DNA from: Adiantum capillus-veneris
Taxonomy: Eukaryota > Streptophyta > Polypodiopsida > Polypodiales > Pteridaceae
Length of the DNA stretch: 64,000 nt
Direction: 5' to 3'
Assembly: GCA_014529385.2 (NCBI GenBank)
Contig: CM043942.1
Location: 52,568,774 to 52,632,773 of the forward strand
In this document: positions 1 through 13,966 of the stretch, piece after piece
Position numbering within the stretch: the first letter of the stretch is position 1
Layout of the letters: every line of letters begins with the position of its first letter
Translations under genes and position numbers: made by a program
Notes under the pieces: generated by a model
Databases searched by the model: none
What the model saw: only the letters and a program-made list of their open reading frames with translations
What the model was told of the DNA's origin: nothing

Positions 1-929
1 CATGATGCTAGGGCGGCCATGGACTTACATTCGAAGAAATGCTTGATGCGAGGAAGCAAAGGAAAATGTCGCAAAACCTTTTGTGGAATTTTTGTCCCGT
101 GGAGATCTACTCGATATCTTTCGGAATCACATTTCGGACACTTCTCCATGTCTGTGTATTCCCCTCTGAAAAGAATGCAGTCATTAGGACAAGCGTGGAT
201 AGAATTGTAATCCATCCCCAAGTTTCGCAAAATCTTTCTTGCTTCATCTCGGGAATCTGGTATCACATTGTCAGCTGGTAGAATGTGCTCTTTCAGCAAT
301 CTACACAACATAAAAATATGATACAGTCGTGTAAAAATCTATCAGATCATTATACATTTAGAGTTCTATTAAAGTAAACTAATTGTAATAGATCACCTGA
401 AAAGCGTTGTGACGCTAATGTCACTCCATCCAAACTTTGCCTGCATGTTGAGAAGAACCAGGAGTGCTTTCAATCTAGACATACGTGCTCCATTATACAA
501 TGACGTATCGGCTTCACTTTTCATATCATCATAGATAAGCCTTTCTGAATCCATGATCGTCTCGATCATTTCATCAATCTCGGGCTCAAACATTGCCTCG
601 TTGGGAATGTGCTCTGCATGATCATCCCCCGAGATGTCAGAGGGTACATCTTGTGGCCTCACATATGCTGCTTGACCAAAGCGCCTGCGAATACGTCTAT
701 TGGGTTGCAAGATTGCTGCTTGTTGGCCAGCGTCAGAGTCCGACGAGTTATAATTGGCAACAACTCGATCTATAATAGATGGATCGAACTCGCCAAATTC
801 GCGAACGTGCTGCAAAGAAACACGTCTTGTCCGTCGCACAGCATGCTTGCATTGATTACAAGGACATAAGACCCTCGTTGAGAGATAGGTGTTTCGGTTG
901 GACAGTCCCACATCCTCGTCGCTACTCAT
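1..929 (-). CDS. TNP2-type CACTA transposase, N-terminal exons (partial, apparently intact)
   Basis: This transposase would cut and join CACTA element ends in the nucleus. Exon 1 runs 929-397 from an ATG and begins MSSDEDVG. It carries a cysteine pair (CPCNQC) and a segment like the C-terminal half of the plant transposase-associated domain. A donor AG|GTGATC at 397/396 and an acceptor TGTAG at 302-301 define an intron of about 96 bp. Exon 2 (300-1) starts LLKEHILPAD and reaches IHACPNDCILFRREYIDMEKC, the hallmark of Transposase_21. No stop or frameshift occurs in the visible part, whereas copy B has lesions in both exons. The gene continues beyond the window. Confidence 0.85.
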
Positions 930-991
930 AATGAGGATAAAAAACTTATAACCTAGACAACAAATTTAATATTCTATTGGCATTCTTCGTC

Positions 992-994
<3 letters not shown>

Positions 995-1053
<59 letters not shown>
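995..1053. repeat. (TC)n microsatellite upstream of transposase
   Basis: About 29 TC units lie some 65 bp upstream of the TNP2 start in copy A. The same tract, somewhat longer, occupies the equivalent place in copy B (about 12093-12158). On the coding strand it is a GA tract in the probable promoter or 5' UTR. Confidence 0.95.
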
Positions 1054-1056
<3 letters not shown>

Positions 1057-1407
1057 CTCACATTCTCTAGTCATGTCCAATCCCCGCACACCTCGGTCTA
1101 GAGGTGCACGGAGATCAGAACCACCGGGTTATAATCTCGTCTTTATTGGTCAATACCTATATTTGTGGGTACAAGAAATCTACACACCCACGTCTACATG
1201 ATACTGCATGTAGTGGACAAAATCCCTTTGCCTCTTCTCTAGCTGTAGCACTTCACTTCATCTTAACATCTTTTCACAGTAGATCTTTTCACTGTTCGTC
1301 TAACTCTAAACCCTAAACCGTAAGTAATTCTTGCGTGGACTCGATCTAACGTAAATAAACGTAAATCTAACTAAAAATAAAGCTAAATCTAATTTAACGT
1401 AAGTCTA

Positions 1408-1614
1408 ATGACTAGAGGTTGTTTAGATGGTCATTGTGTCGGGGATGTAGTGACTCTTGTCGCCCTGAAGATCCACCTTCTTCCCTATCTTCTGAAGACA
1501 TTTCACCAGTACTTTTGGATCGACGGAGCCCACCATGAGTGAAGGCAGCAATACCCTATATTCCATTGAGGGCTTTCTTCACCCGCTTCATGCAGGCATC
1601 GCAGTCTATGGAGA
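1408..1614 (-). pseudogene. Captured HIPP gene fragment, HMA-domain part only (copy A)
   Basis: On the minus strand this reads as a heavy-metal-associated domain: VSIDCDACMKRVKKAL with the CxxC metal site, then (after a stop and a frame change) VGSVDPKVLVKCLQKIGKK. It is the same insert as 12787-13149 in copy B. Here the C-terminal portion with the isoprenylation box is absent because of the 413-bp deletion. Copy A has one more base than B near 1462-1466, so it stays in frame a little longer after the HMA domain. It has nothing to do with transposition and is a transduplicated host fragment. It has no start codon and should be non-functional. Confidence 0.7.
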
Positions 1615-1979
1615 CCCGCATCTAATCTAATATAACGTAAATCTAAATCTAGCTTAAATAAACGTAAATCTAGTTAAAAATAAACCTAAATCTAATTTAA
1701 TGTAAGTCTACATATAACCTAATCTTTAACGTCTTTTAAGATAGTTTCCTACGACGTTATAACTCTCTTCTTGCTGTGTGTGTGCGCGTGTGTGGATGTG
1801 TGTGCCAATAAAAAGAGATAAATGGTATAACCTTTCTATCACCCATGCCAAGTATGATAGATTGATTATGCCATTTCCCTCTTGAATAATAGGTCTTCAG
1901 TTCAACTCCTCGTCGGCTAGATCTTTAGGTCTTTTAATTTTAATTAGTTTCCTACGACGCTCCCTTAGTTTCTCTTTCT

Positions 1980-2197
1980 TTCTCTCTCAATGTGTGTGCG
2001 TTTTTTTGGATCGTATGCATGTTTTCTTTCTCTTTTCCTCTCTCAATGTGTGCGTTTTTTGTTTATGCATGTTCTCTCTCTCTTTTCCTCTCTCAATGCG
2101 TGCGTTTTTTGTTTATGCATGCTCTCTCTCTCTTTTTCTCTCTCAATGTGTGTGTGCATTCTTTGTTTATGTATGTGTGTGCGTTTTTGTTTTTGTT

Positions 2198-2249
<52 letters not shown>

Positions 2250-2369
2250 CAAAAACACTATGTGTGTGTGTATGTGTGTGTGTGAGAGAGAGAGAGAGGG
2301 AGAGAGAAAGAGGGGAAGGGAACATGAGAATGAGGAGAGGGAAGGAGCATACCTGGCTCTCCTTCCTCT

Positions 2370-2421
<52 letters not shown>

Positions 2422-2455
2422 AGAAGAAAAGAGAGAGAGAGAGAGAGAGTGAGGG
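1980..2455. repeat. Minisatellite (about 50-bp unit) plus CT and GT microsatellites
   Basis: Four degenerate units of TCTCTCAATGTGTGCGTTTT followed by TTGTTTATGCATG and a CT run lie at about 1985-2170. They are followed by (CT)n at about 2200-2246, a GA-rich stretch at about 2284-2345 and (GT)n at about 2374-2420. Reading frames through this region are artefacts of the repeats. The same array is present in copy B at 13544-14010, so it is part of the element. Confidence 0.9.
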
Positions 2456-2489
2456 AGAGCGTTACCTGCTCTTTGCTTGAGGGCGCCGA

Positions 2490-2634
2490 AAAACTCAGAT
2501 CTGAGATCTGAGTTTTTGGGCGCGCTCGGTTATTTTTTTTACCCCAGCTGGCGTCGCTATGAGCGTCGCTATAAGCGTCGCAAATTTACAAATAAATTTG
2601 CGACGCTTATAGCGACGCTCATAGCGACGCCGGG
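2490..2634. repeat. CACTA subterminal palindrome and 37-bp-arm hairpin
   Basis: A near-perfect palindrome (AAAAACTCAGATCTGAG mirrored) lies at 2490-2518. It is followed by a perfect inverted repeat with arms at 2551-2587 and 2594-2630 and a 6-base loop. The arms are built from repeats of GCGTCGCTAT. CACTA elements carry arrays of short subterminal motifs that bind their TNPA-type protein. Here the motifs are arranged as a large hairpin. Confidence 0.9.
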
Positions 2635-2681
2635 AAATTTTTTTTTGAGCGTCGCTGTGTGAGCGTCGCTAATATGAAGAG

Positions 2682-2693
2682 CCTCTTGTAGTG
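2682..2693. repeat. CACTA terminal inverted repeat, copy A right end
   Basis: CCTCTTGTAGTG is the inverse of CACTACAAGAGG and matches both ends of copy B. The three bases after it are AGA (2694-2696), the presumed target duplication. The partner copy is outside the window. Confidence 0.9.
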
Positions 2694-6115
<3,422 letters not shown>

Positions 6116-6148
6116 CACTACAAGAGGTTGTGTGCTCTTGTGACGCTG

Positions 6149-6340
6149 TTAGCGACGGAAATACACTGGGTTTTTATAACCCCCGGCGTCGCTAAAACCA
6201 TCGCTAATAGCGTCGCTACGAGAGCGTCGCTATATGCATCGCTATAACCATCGCTATATAGCGACGGTTATAGCGACGTTTACACAAAAGTCTATAGCGA
6301 CGCTACAGAGCAATAAATAGCCACGGTTATAGCGACACCC
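6149..6340. repeat. CACTA left subterminal motif array
   Basis: About ten copies of GCGTCGCTA or its inverse TAGCGACGG/C lie in both orientations. They include a palindrome at 6241-6274 centred on CGCTATATAGCG. This is the same motif as the right-end hairpins and is the likely binding array for the element's own protein. Confidence 0.85.
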
Positions 6341-6719
6341 GAGAGAAAAAAAAATTTGGTGACAGGGCATTGAATGCCCTGCCACCCATCAACCATATTG
6401 TACTTGATTCACTTTTTAAAAAAAGTGCAAGGGTAGATAATAGACCCAAAATAGTCACCCACAAGACGCATTGTTTGCAAAATTGACAAGCGTAAAATTG
6501 ACAATTGTACACATCATAGGCAAAATGAATTGATTGGCAAATGTAATAATGACAATTGTACAACATCATAGGCATAAAGAATTGATTGGCAAAATGAACT
6601 GTGGTGACAAATATAATAATATACATGGTTCAAAAAAACGTATAAAATCCGTCTCATGATACATAAGCTATGAGAAACCCTAAACTAATGCTATCTAGCT
6701 ACGGCTAAACTGACGTCGT

Positions 6720-8029
6720 CTAGTCAGACGTCTCATCGCGTCCAAGCGGCGTATCTGTCGGATTCTGCAAAAAAAGACAATAAGACAGCTTTCAGTAAGT
6801 ATAAACATATAACGACATTTATAAAACAATACAAAAAATAGAAAAGAGTAAACCCTAATACTAACCATGCCGCCGCGAGAACTGAGAATGTCCATCAGGG
6901 CGTTTAAGCCCTTCCTGCCTGCGTACTCGCGCTCGTACGGTGTGGGATCACGTCCTGTCATCGACCACTGTCAAAACATACAAAGAATTCATTATGTTAG
7001 AATTAAAAAACTCATAAACCCTAAACTATCGAACATAAAGAGCAATGCGAAAACACTTACAAAATCGGCCTCAAATGATGCCCATCCACCGCTCCCCAAG
7101 TGGTGCGAGCTCCCTGCCTCTACTCGCGCTCTGGCTGCATCCTTTTGTTGCTTCCACTTGTCGGGATTCTCGCGCGCTGCTTTCTTCGCATTCTTCCAAT
7201 CTTCTTTGGCCAGCCAATCTGGCCTGTTCCACCCATACTTGATTGCTTTTTGCACTTCGGAACGCTTGTGTTTGTAGTATTCGCGCATTCGAATCTTCAT
7301 CAGGTCTTCATTGAAGCGTTGATCCCGTGTTGGAAAGGGAAACTCATCATGAAGTATGCTGATGACTCTGTTTTTTAAATCACTTGGTACTTCACTCCAT
7401 TTGTTTAGTATGTAGTGTCTAAACAGTTGAGAGCAAAGACCACGCATGCGCGAGATCACCTTCTTGCCGTCATCATCCATGATGATGCCGCCACTGAAGT
7501 CGACGGAGTAAGGCAAGCCCTCTAGCCGGTGACGCGTGAACCTGGGTGTCCCGGCAGGGGTCTCTAGCGGCGTGTCGATGGGGGTACGGACGTCAGGTGT
7601 CTCCACCGGCGTCTGGGCCCCGAAGCGAGGAGTGTCGAGTGGGGTGGCCCCTGGCGGAGTAGGTAGAGGTGTGTAGCTGCTAGGAACAGTCAGCCGTGCA
7701 AAACCTGGCGTAGATGGCGATGTTGTGGCTGGTGTGGGTGCGGGCAAAGAAGGGGAGGGTAAAGAGCCTCGTCGAACACGAGGCGGTGTGGAGGCATCGG
7801 TGGCGGAATCTCCACAACAACCGCCACCGCCACCACTAGAGCGCCGGTGTCTAGACGAGTGTGAAGCTCGTCTTGTCAGCGCCGAAGCTTAGGAGTGCGC
7901 CGAATGCTCCGAAATAGAGGGAGATGCGGATGGATTAGGAATGCGCGATGATGCGCCAGAGCGATGATGCTCCACGTATCACTGTCTCTACTGCGGTGAC
8001 AAAGAAGAAAGAAACTCCTCATCATCCAT
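6720..8029 (-). pseudogene. CACTA second gene, Transposase_24 (Ptta/En/Spm) family, decayed
   Basis: This is the second protein of plant CACTA elements, thought to bind the subterminal repeats as TNPA does. Probable exons are 8029-7061, 6967-6866 and 6764-6720. Donors (GTAAGT at 7060, GTTAGT at 6865) and acceptors (GACAG, TGCAG) are visible. The protein starts MDDEEFLSSLSPQ and then has a serine- and proline-rich region with TP repeats. The Transposase_24 core (about 7500-7070) includes VPSDLKNRVISILHDEF, an Arg/Lys-rich helix and SSHHLGSGGWASFEADF. It continues into TGRDPTPYERE. Three in-frame stops lie near the N-terminus (7988-7990, 7979-7981, 7889-7891); an unrecognised N-terminal intron could account for some. 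From 7888 onward the frame is open. Confidence 0.75.
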
Positions 8030-8039
8030 ACCTGCATTA

Positions 8040-8369
8040 AACACACGAATATTTAAACTTAATATTGAATGAATAGAGTAGACAATGACGCAAAGACCAT
8101 TAAATACAATGACGTACTGACACATATAAATACAATGACGCAATGAATTGAGTGATAGAAGAGGCAAGTCAAAAACTGAGAATTTTCAATCAAAAGATGT
8201 GAGCGCGAGTAGAAAAGAGCGTTATACACCATGGAAGGTACTTAGAGAGCCAGAGCTTTTACAACACGGAGCAAAATTGTTCAAATACAATATTTGTGGC
8301 TTTAAGAGATCTCTCTCTCATGCTCGCATAACTCAGCATAACTTCCTATATCTATATAGAGCTCTCCGT
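8040..8369. other. Intergenic spacer within CACTA B
   Basis: This is the spacer between the stop of TNP2 and the start of the Transposase_24 gene. It has a short repeated ACAATGACGYA motif at about 8080-8140 and nothing else recognisable. Confidence 0.6.
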
Positions 8370-11300
8370 TTAACACATATCCTCTGTTTCATTTTGTAGC
8401 TCCTCTGCATGCACCCCATATAGAGTAGTAGCATCTTGATGCTCGTCTGGCACCACCGCAGCGGCTTCTGATTGAGCATCTTCTCTGATCTCCTCCATTG
8501 ATGCCGTTGTGATTGGCACATGGTAGCCTTCATACGTCCTTGCACTACGAGGGGCTACCTCTATGACGTACCACCAGTTTGATGTAGACTTTGTAGGATG
8601 AAATACTACCTGCCAGAGCCACATAACTTACATGAGAGCTTTCAAGCACATAACTTGTAGAAGGGGGATGTTAACTATTTACATACTTACTTGTTCACAA
8701 TGCTCGGGTAGTACGAAAGTGTCTCTTAGGTCAGTCCATTTCTTAGTAGAATCCACCTCAAGAAAACCAGACTCTCCTCTACGCACAGTAGCGTTTCGAC
8801 CCTCCATGATTATCTTGAACCATTGCACGTCGAACAAGTCGACAAAAAATCCTCTGTAATCGATCCTCAAAATCTCTTGCAGCGTGCCGAAGTAAGTGAG
8901 TTCCGCCACCATAGGATCTGCATCAGAGGAACGTCGTCGACTAGACTGTTCAAATTTTTCCATGATTCCACAATCTTGAGTAAAACGCTTTTTGTCGGTT
9001 CGTTCCACCCTAAAATGTCGACCTTTACACCATGCTGCTGTGTATGACTTATACTACAACGAACAAAGATTATGAGTGGCCGTTCAAACATTTAGAAATA
9101 AAGTCACTAGCTAGTCGTACATTGCAAACTTACCTTGGTCGCGCAACCCCGAGAGTACTCCTACTCTTCCTCAGTCACTTCGTCATCGCATTGTTGTGCG
9201 CTTTTGAATTGGTTGTGCAACCATCTTAAGCTCATGAAGGTTGGTAGGCTCTCCAGAACCGTCGGATAGTGCATCGGTGGTCGTCTTCCCCGTCTCCACT
9301 CGATTCGTGCCCTTTGTCGCTCTTGCTTTGCATCCTCATATTGTGAAATCCACTTTTGCATCACTGGATTGTGAAGCATGCAAAATCGGTTGATTTTAGC
9401 CTCTAGATCTTCCGTCATCTTCTTCTCAACACCGAGATTGCACATGACAATCCCAGATATGCGCTCATCATCTATGGTTCGTCATAGCGTGTCCCGGGCT
9501 TTATCAAATCCGTCTAGCCACTCTCCAATGTACACTAGGGACTCTGATACCAACCAACCTTCTGCCATGCTACCCTCCGGACGTGCCTTTTGACGCACAT
9601 ATCCCTTAAGCGTTTTCATGAAACGTTCTAAGAAGAACATCCAGCTGGAATGAACTGTGCCAGCTATTTCCACCTCATCAACTATGTGAACAAGAAGATG
9701 CACCTGAATGGTTAGCATGGTAGTAGGAAAATGTTTCTCAAACATGCACACAAGCTCCGCAGCATTTAGTTTGGCGAATGGTATGGAGTCTATGTTGATC
9801 TCCTTTTGTGAGATCCATTGCACCAGCTTTGCAAGTTTGTAGATTGTGTTACGGATGTCGAGAGACAAACATCCCTCAATGGCAACCGGTAAAATAAACT
9901 GTAAAGTATGTGCAGCAATGATATTAAAGTCCACATTTTATGCAATGATATTAAAGTCCACTATGAACGTACCTGACACATTTTATGCCAATCGTGTGAC
10001 TTCAAACCGGTAAGCTTTCCTTCTTTAGTAAAACACGTTCGGAGCGAGTGCATTACGCCAGTGGGGGTCCGCAAAGATCGAATGGCCTCTTTTACTTTGC
10101 GTTCTTGGGCTCCTGTGAAAATCCATGGTGCTTTAGGAAGTTTTATCGATCCATCAGACGCTGTTTGCGGCCAATATTGCTCCATACGATCCACATTTCT
10201 AAGGTCAACTCTGGCTCCCAAAGTATCTTTCTTGCCGGTCAAATGGTCCCATAGTAGATTACCCACATTCTTGAATATGTGCATTGGATCGAGCAAGTGA
10301 TTGATCACGAGTCGGGGCCAGTATGGTAACTCGTACCATAGAGATAGTCTCTTCATCCCTGGAGGCAATCCGTCATCGCACATCTCCTTCTGCTCTAACC
10401 ATGCTTGTGCAGACATCCTTGGTGGCTCTCTTCCCAAAAAGCCGTCGCGTAACACATGATTCTCTGGAAGATACGCTTGATGACCTTCGTAGATTTGCTT
10501 CTTCAGTGAGGGTGCCCTACGTGCATTCAGTCTAGGTCCACATGTGACACATGCTCTGTATCCGCTTGTTTGAAGCCCTGCATGTATACACATGATAATA
10601 GATCAACTATGGGGAAAAAACAAGATTTACAGTGTCTGAGTGAGGAGTGTCAATAGATCACCTGAGCATTCTGTTAGCCCGGGATAGTCATGCATGGTCC
10701 ACATTAGAATACCTCTGATCAAAGCATTCCGTCGTCCTGTGTGTCGGCTCATATCCACCACCTCTATGCCAATCCACAATTGTTGTAGCTCTTCCAATAG
10801 TGGACGAAGATACACATCCATATTCCCCACTTTATATCGCCCTGGCACAATCAAGCTTAGCCATAGGTGCCCCTTCTTCGTAGTCAACCACGGGGGAATG
10901 TTGTAGTTGACGATGACAACGGGCCATACACTGTAAGATGTTGATCTTTGACCAAATGGATTTACGCCATCCATAGCCAGGCCTAAGCGCAAATTTCGAG
11001 CTTCCCTGGCAAAATCCGACCATGTTCCATCTATATGTTTCCAGGCTGCGCAATCTGCAGGAATTCGTAGCACACCATCCGAAGATTTATTCTCCTCATG
11101 CCATGATGCTAGGGCGGCCATGGACTTACATTCGAAGAAATGCTTGATGCGAGGAAGCAGAGGAAAATGTCGCAAAACCTTTTGTGGTTTTTGTCCCGTG
11201 GAGATCTACTCGATATCTTTCGGAATCACATTTCGGACACTTCTCCATGTCTATGTATTCCCTTCTGAAAAGAATGCAGTCATTAGGACAAGCGTGGATA

Positions 11301-12027
11301 GAATTGTAATCCATCCCCGAGTTTCGCAAAATCTTTCTTGCTTCATCTCGGGAATCTGGCATCACATTGTCAGCTGGTAGTATGTGCTCTTTAAGCAATC
11401 TACACAACATAAAAATACGATACAGTCGTGTAAAAATCTATCAGATCATTATACATTTAGAGTTTTATTAAAGTAAACTAATTGTAATAGATCACCTGAA
11501 AAGCGTTGTGACGCTAGTGTCACTCCATCCAAACTTTGTCTGCATGTTGAGAAGAACCAGGAGTGCTTTCAATCTAGACATACGTGCTCCATTATACAAT
11601 GACGTATCGGCTTCACTTTTCATATCATCATAGATAAGCCTTTCTGAATCCATGATCGTCTCGATCATTTCATCAATCTCGGCTCAAACATTGCCTCGTT
11701 GGGAATGTGCTCTGCATGATCATCCCCCGAGCTGTCAGAGGCTACATCTTGTGGCCTCACATATGCTGCTTGACCAAAGCGCCTGCGAACACGTCTATTG
11801 GGTTGCAAGATTGCTGCTTGTTGGCCAGCGTCAGAGTCCGACGAGTTATAATTGGCAACAACTCGATCTATAATAGATGGATCGAACTCGCCAAATTCGC
11901 GAACGTGCTGCAAAGAAACACATCTTGTCCGTCGCACAGCATGCTTGCATTGATTACAAGGATATAAGACCCTCGTTGAGAGATAGGTGTTTCGGTTGGA
12001 CGGTCCCACATCCTCGTCACTACTCAT
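8370..12027 (-). pseudogene. TNP2-type CACTA transposase, disrupted
   Basis: Probable exons, all with visible splice sites, are 12027-11496, 11399-10662, 10577-9973, 9898-9134, 9053-8691 and 8609-8370. Domain order: cysteine-rich N-terminus; Transposase_21 (YNSIHACPNDCILFR, then LLDPMHIFKNVGNLLWDHL and GLKSHDWHKMCQ); DUF4218 in exon 4 (VHLLVHIVDEVEIAG, SWMFFLERF); DUF4216 in exon 5 (ELTYFGTLQEILRIDY). Lesions: a 1-base deletion near 11681 relative to copy A; a 2-base deletion near 11187 relative to A; an in-frame TGA at 9482-9484, probably CGA to TGA; and an in-frame TAG at 9161-9163. The family assignment is secure. The exon borders are inferred by eye. Confidence 0.88.
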
Positions 12028-12089
12028 AATGAGGATAAAAATCTTATAACCTGGACAACAAATTTAATATTCTATTGGCATTCTTCGTC

Positions 12090-12092
<3 letters not shown>

Positions 12093-12158
<66 letters not shown>
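12093..12158. repeat. (TC)n microsatellite upstream of TNP2, copy B
   Basis: About 33 TC units lie in the presumed promoter or 5' UTR of the transposase, longer than the tract at the same place in copy A. Confidence 0.95.
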
Positions 12159-12159
<1 letters not shown>

Positions 12160-12429
12160 ACCTCACATTCTCTAGTCATGTCCAATCCCCGCACACCTCG
12201 GTCTAGAGGTGCACGGAGATCAGAACCATCGGGTTATAATCTCGTCTTTATTGGTCAATACCTATATTTGTGGGTACAAGAAATCTACAGACCCACGTCT
12301 ACATGATACTGCATGTAGTGGACAAAACCCCTTTGCCTCTTCTCTAGCTGTAGCACTTCACAGCATCTTAACATCTTTTCATAGTAGATCTTTTCACTGT
12401 TCGTCTAACTCTAAACCCTAAACCGTAAG

Positions 12430-12588
12430 TAATTCTTGCGTGGACTCGATCTAACGTAAATAAGCGTAAATCTAAATAAACGTAAATCTAACTAAAAATA
12501 AACCTAAATCTAATTTAACGTAAGTCTACATCTAACATAATCTTTAACGTCTTTTGGGATAGTTTCCTACGACATTAAAACTCTCTTC

Positions 12589-12642
<54 letters not shown>

Positions 12643-12786
12643 TAAACCTAAATAAATCTAAATAAACCTAAGTCTAATCTAATATAACATAAATCTAAAT
12701 CTAACGTAAATTATGTTATATTAAAAACAAAGAACTAAACTAACAGGGATTATAAGAACCTTAAAATTGATTTAACACATAATTTT
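12430..12786. repeat. Degenerate AACGTAAATCTAA repeats and (GT)n
   Basis: Short degenerate repeats of the type TAAACGTAAATCTAA and TAAACCTAAATCTAATC occur at 12446-12530 and 12640-12710, with a (GT)n tract of about 50 bases at 12592-12641. Similar repeats resume at 13149-13285, so the captured HIPP fragment is bracketed by them on both sides. Confidence 0.75.
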
Positions 12787-13149
12787 TCACATAACTCGGC
12801 AAGAGTTGGCATTCTCATCACTAAAGATGTGAGAGTTAACTTCCGGCGGTGACGTTGCCTCATCTCCATCCACATCTGACAACAGCAATTGGCCCTTTAG
12901 ACCGTTCTTGCTCTTGTTACTAACTTTGAAGTTGTTGTTGAATGACTAGAGGTTGTCTAGATGGTCATTGTGTCGGGGATGTAGTGACTCTTGCCGCCTG
13001 AAGATCCACCTTCTTCCCTATCTTCTGAAGACATTTCACCAGTACTTTTGGATCGACGGAGCCCACCATGAGTGAAGGCAGCAATACCCTATATTCCATT
13101 GAGGGCTTTCTTCACCCGCTTCATGCAGGCATCGCAGTCTATGGAGACC
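12787..13149 (-). pseudogene. Captured host HIPP fragment: HMA domain to C-terminal CaaX box
   Basis: On the minus strand the fragment opens (13149) with VSIDCDACMKRVKKAL, the CxxC metal site of an ATX1-like HMA domain. After a TAG, a small loss and a frame change it continues VGSVDPKVLVKCLQKIGKK. A low-complexity Asn/Lys/Ser segment (FNNNFKVSNKSKNG) and an acidic tail follow, ending CRVM plus TGA (12789-12787). CRVM fits the CaaX farnesylation box that defines HIPPs. There is no start codon and there are at least two stops and two frame changes, so it is a relic. No function in transposition is expected. It lies between the TNP2 promoter and the element's right end. Confidence 0.75.
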
Positions 13150-13300
13150 TAAATCTAATCTAATATAACGTAAATCTAAATCTAACGTAAATAAACGTAA
13201 ATCTAATTAAAATAAACCTAAATCTAATCTAATTTAACTTAAATAAACCTAAATCTAATTTAACGTAAGTCTACATCTAACGTAATCTTTAACGTCTTTT
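13149..13300. repeat. Degenerate AACGTAAATCTAA repeats, right of HIPP fragment
   Basis: Repeats of ATCTAATCTAATATAACGTA and AAACGTAAATCTAAT type. They resemble those at 12430-12710 and flank the captured fragment. Confidence 0.7.
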
Positions 13301-13543
13301 AGGATAGTTTCCTACGACGTTATAACTCTCTTCTTCTTGTGTGTGTGCGCGTGTGTGGATGTGTGTGCCAATAAAAAGAGATAAATGGTATAACCTTTCT
13401 ATCACCCATGCCAAGTATGATAGATTGGTTATGCCATTTCCCTCTTGAATAATAGGTCTTGAGTTCAACTCCTCGTCGGCTAGATCTTTAGGTCTTTTAA
13501 TTTTAATTAGTTTCCTACGACGTTAAATTAGTTTCTCTCTTTC

Positions 13544-13757
13544 TCTCTCAATGTGTGTGCGTTTTTTTGTTTATGCATGTTTTCTCTCTCTTTTCCTCTC
13601 TCAATGTGTGCGTTTTTTGTTTATGCATGTTTCTCTCTCTTTTTCCTCTCTCAATGTGTGCGTTTTTTTGTTTATGCATGCTCTCTCTCTCTTTCCTCTC
13701 TCAATGTGTGTGTGCATTCTTTGTTTATGTATGTGTGTGTGCGTTTTTGTTTATGTT

Positions 13758-13823
<66 letters not shown>

Positions 13824-13926
13824 AACACTATGTGTGTGTGAGTGAGAGAGAGAGAGGAGAGAGAAAGAGGGGAAGGGAACATGAGAGTGAGGAGAGGGAA
13901 GGAGCATACCTGGCTCTCCTTCCTCT

Positions 13927-13966
<40 letters not shown>

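Larger units (their letters stand above)
1..2693 (-). mobile_element. CACTA (En/Spm) transposon copy A, truncated by window edge
   Basis: This is the right-hand end of a CACTA DNA transposon read on the minus strand. It ends at 2693 in CCTCTTGTAGTG, the inverted form of the CACTACAAGAGG terminus. It aligns base for base with 11101-14216 of copy B except for small indels and one block of about 413 bp (12529-12941 in B) that is missing here. It holds the first exons of the TNP2 transposase, a (CT)n tract upstream of them, a partial captured HIPP fragment, a 50-bp minisatellite and a subterminal hairpin. The rest of the element lies left of position 1, so its other terminus and target duplication cannot be checked. 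Confidence 0.93.

Noticed and set aside
593..869. Plus-strand open frames opposite the TNP2 exon (and 11652-11967)
   Set aside because: Shadows of the minus-strand transposase exon, whose domains and splice sites are recognisable.
1304..1318. CTAAACCCTAAACC, similar to the plant telomere repeat (also near 12410, 44438 and 53297)
   Set aside because: Only one to two units, inside transposon sequence. Not an interstitial telomere array.
1990..2511. Long overlapping frames rich in Leu/Ser, Cys/Val and Arg/Glu (and the same at 13551-14029)
   Set aside because: Generated by CT, GT and GA tracts and the 50-bp minisatellite. Not genes.
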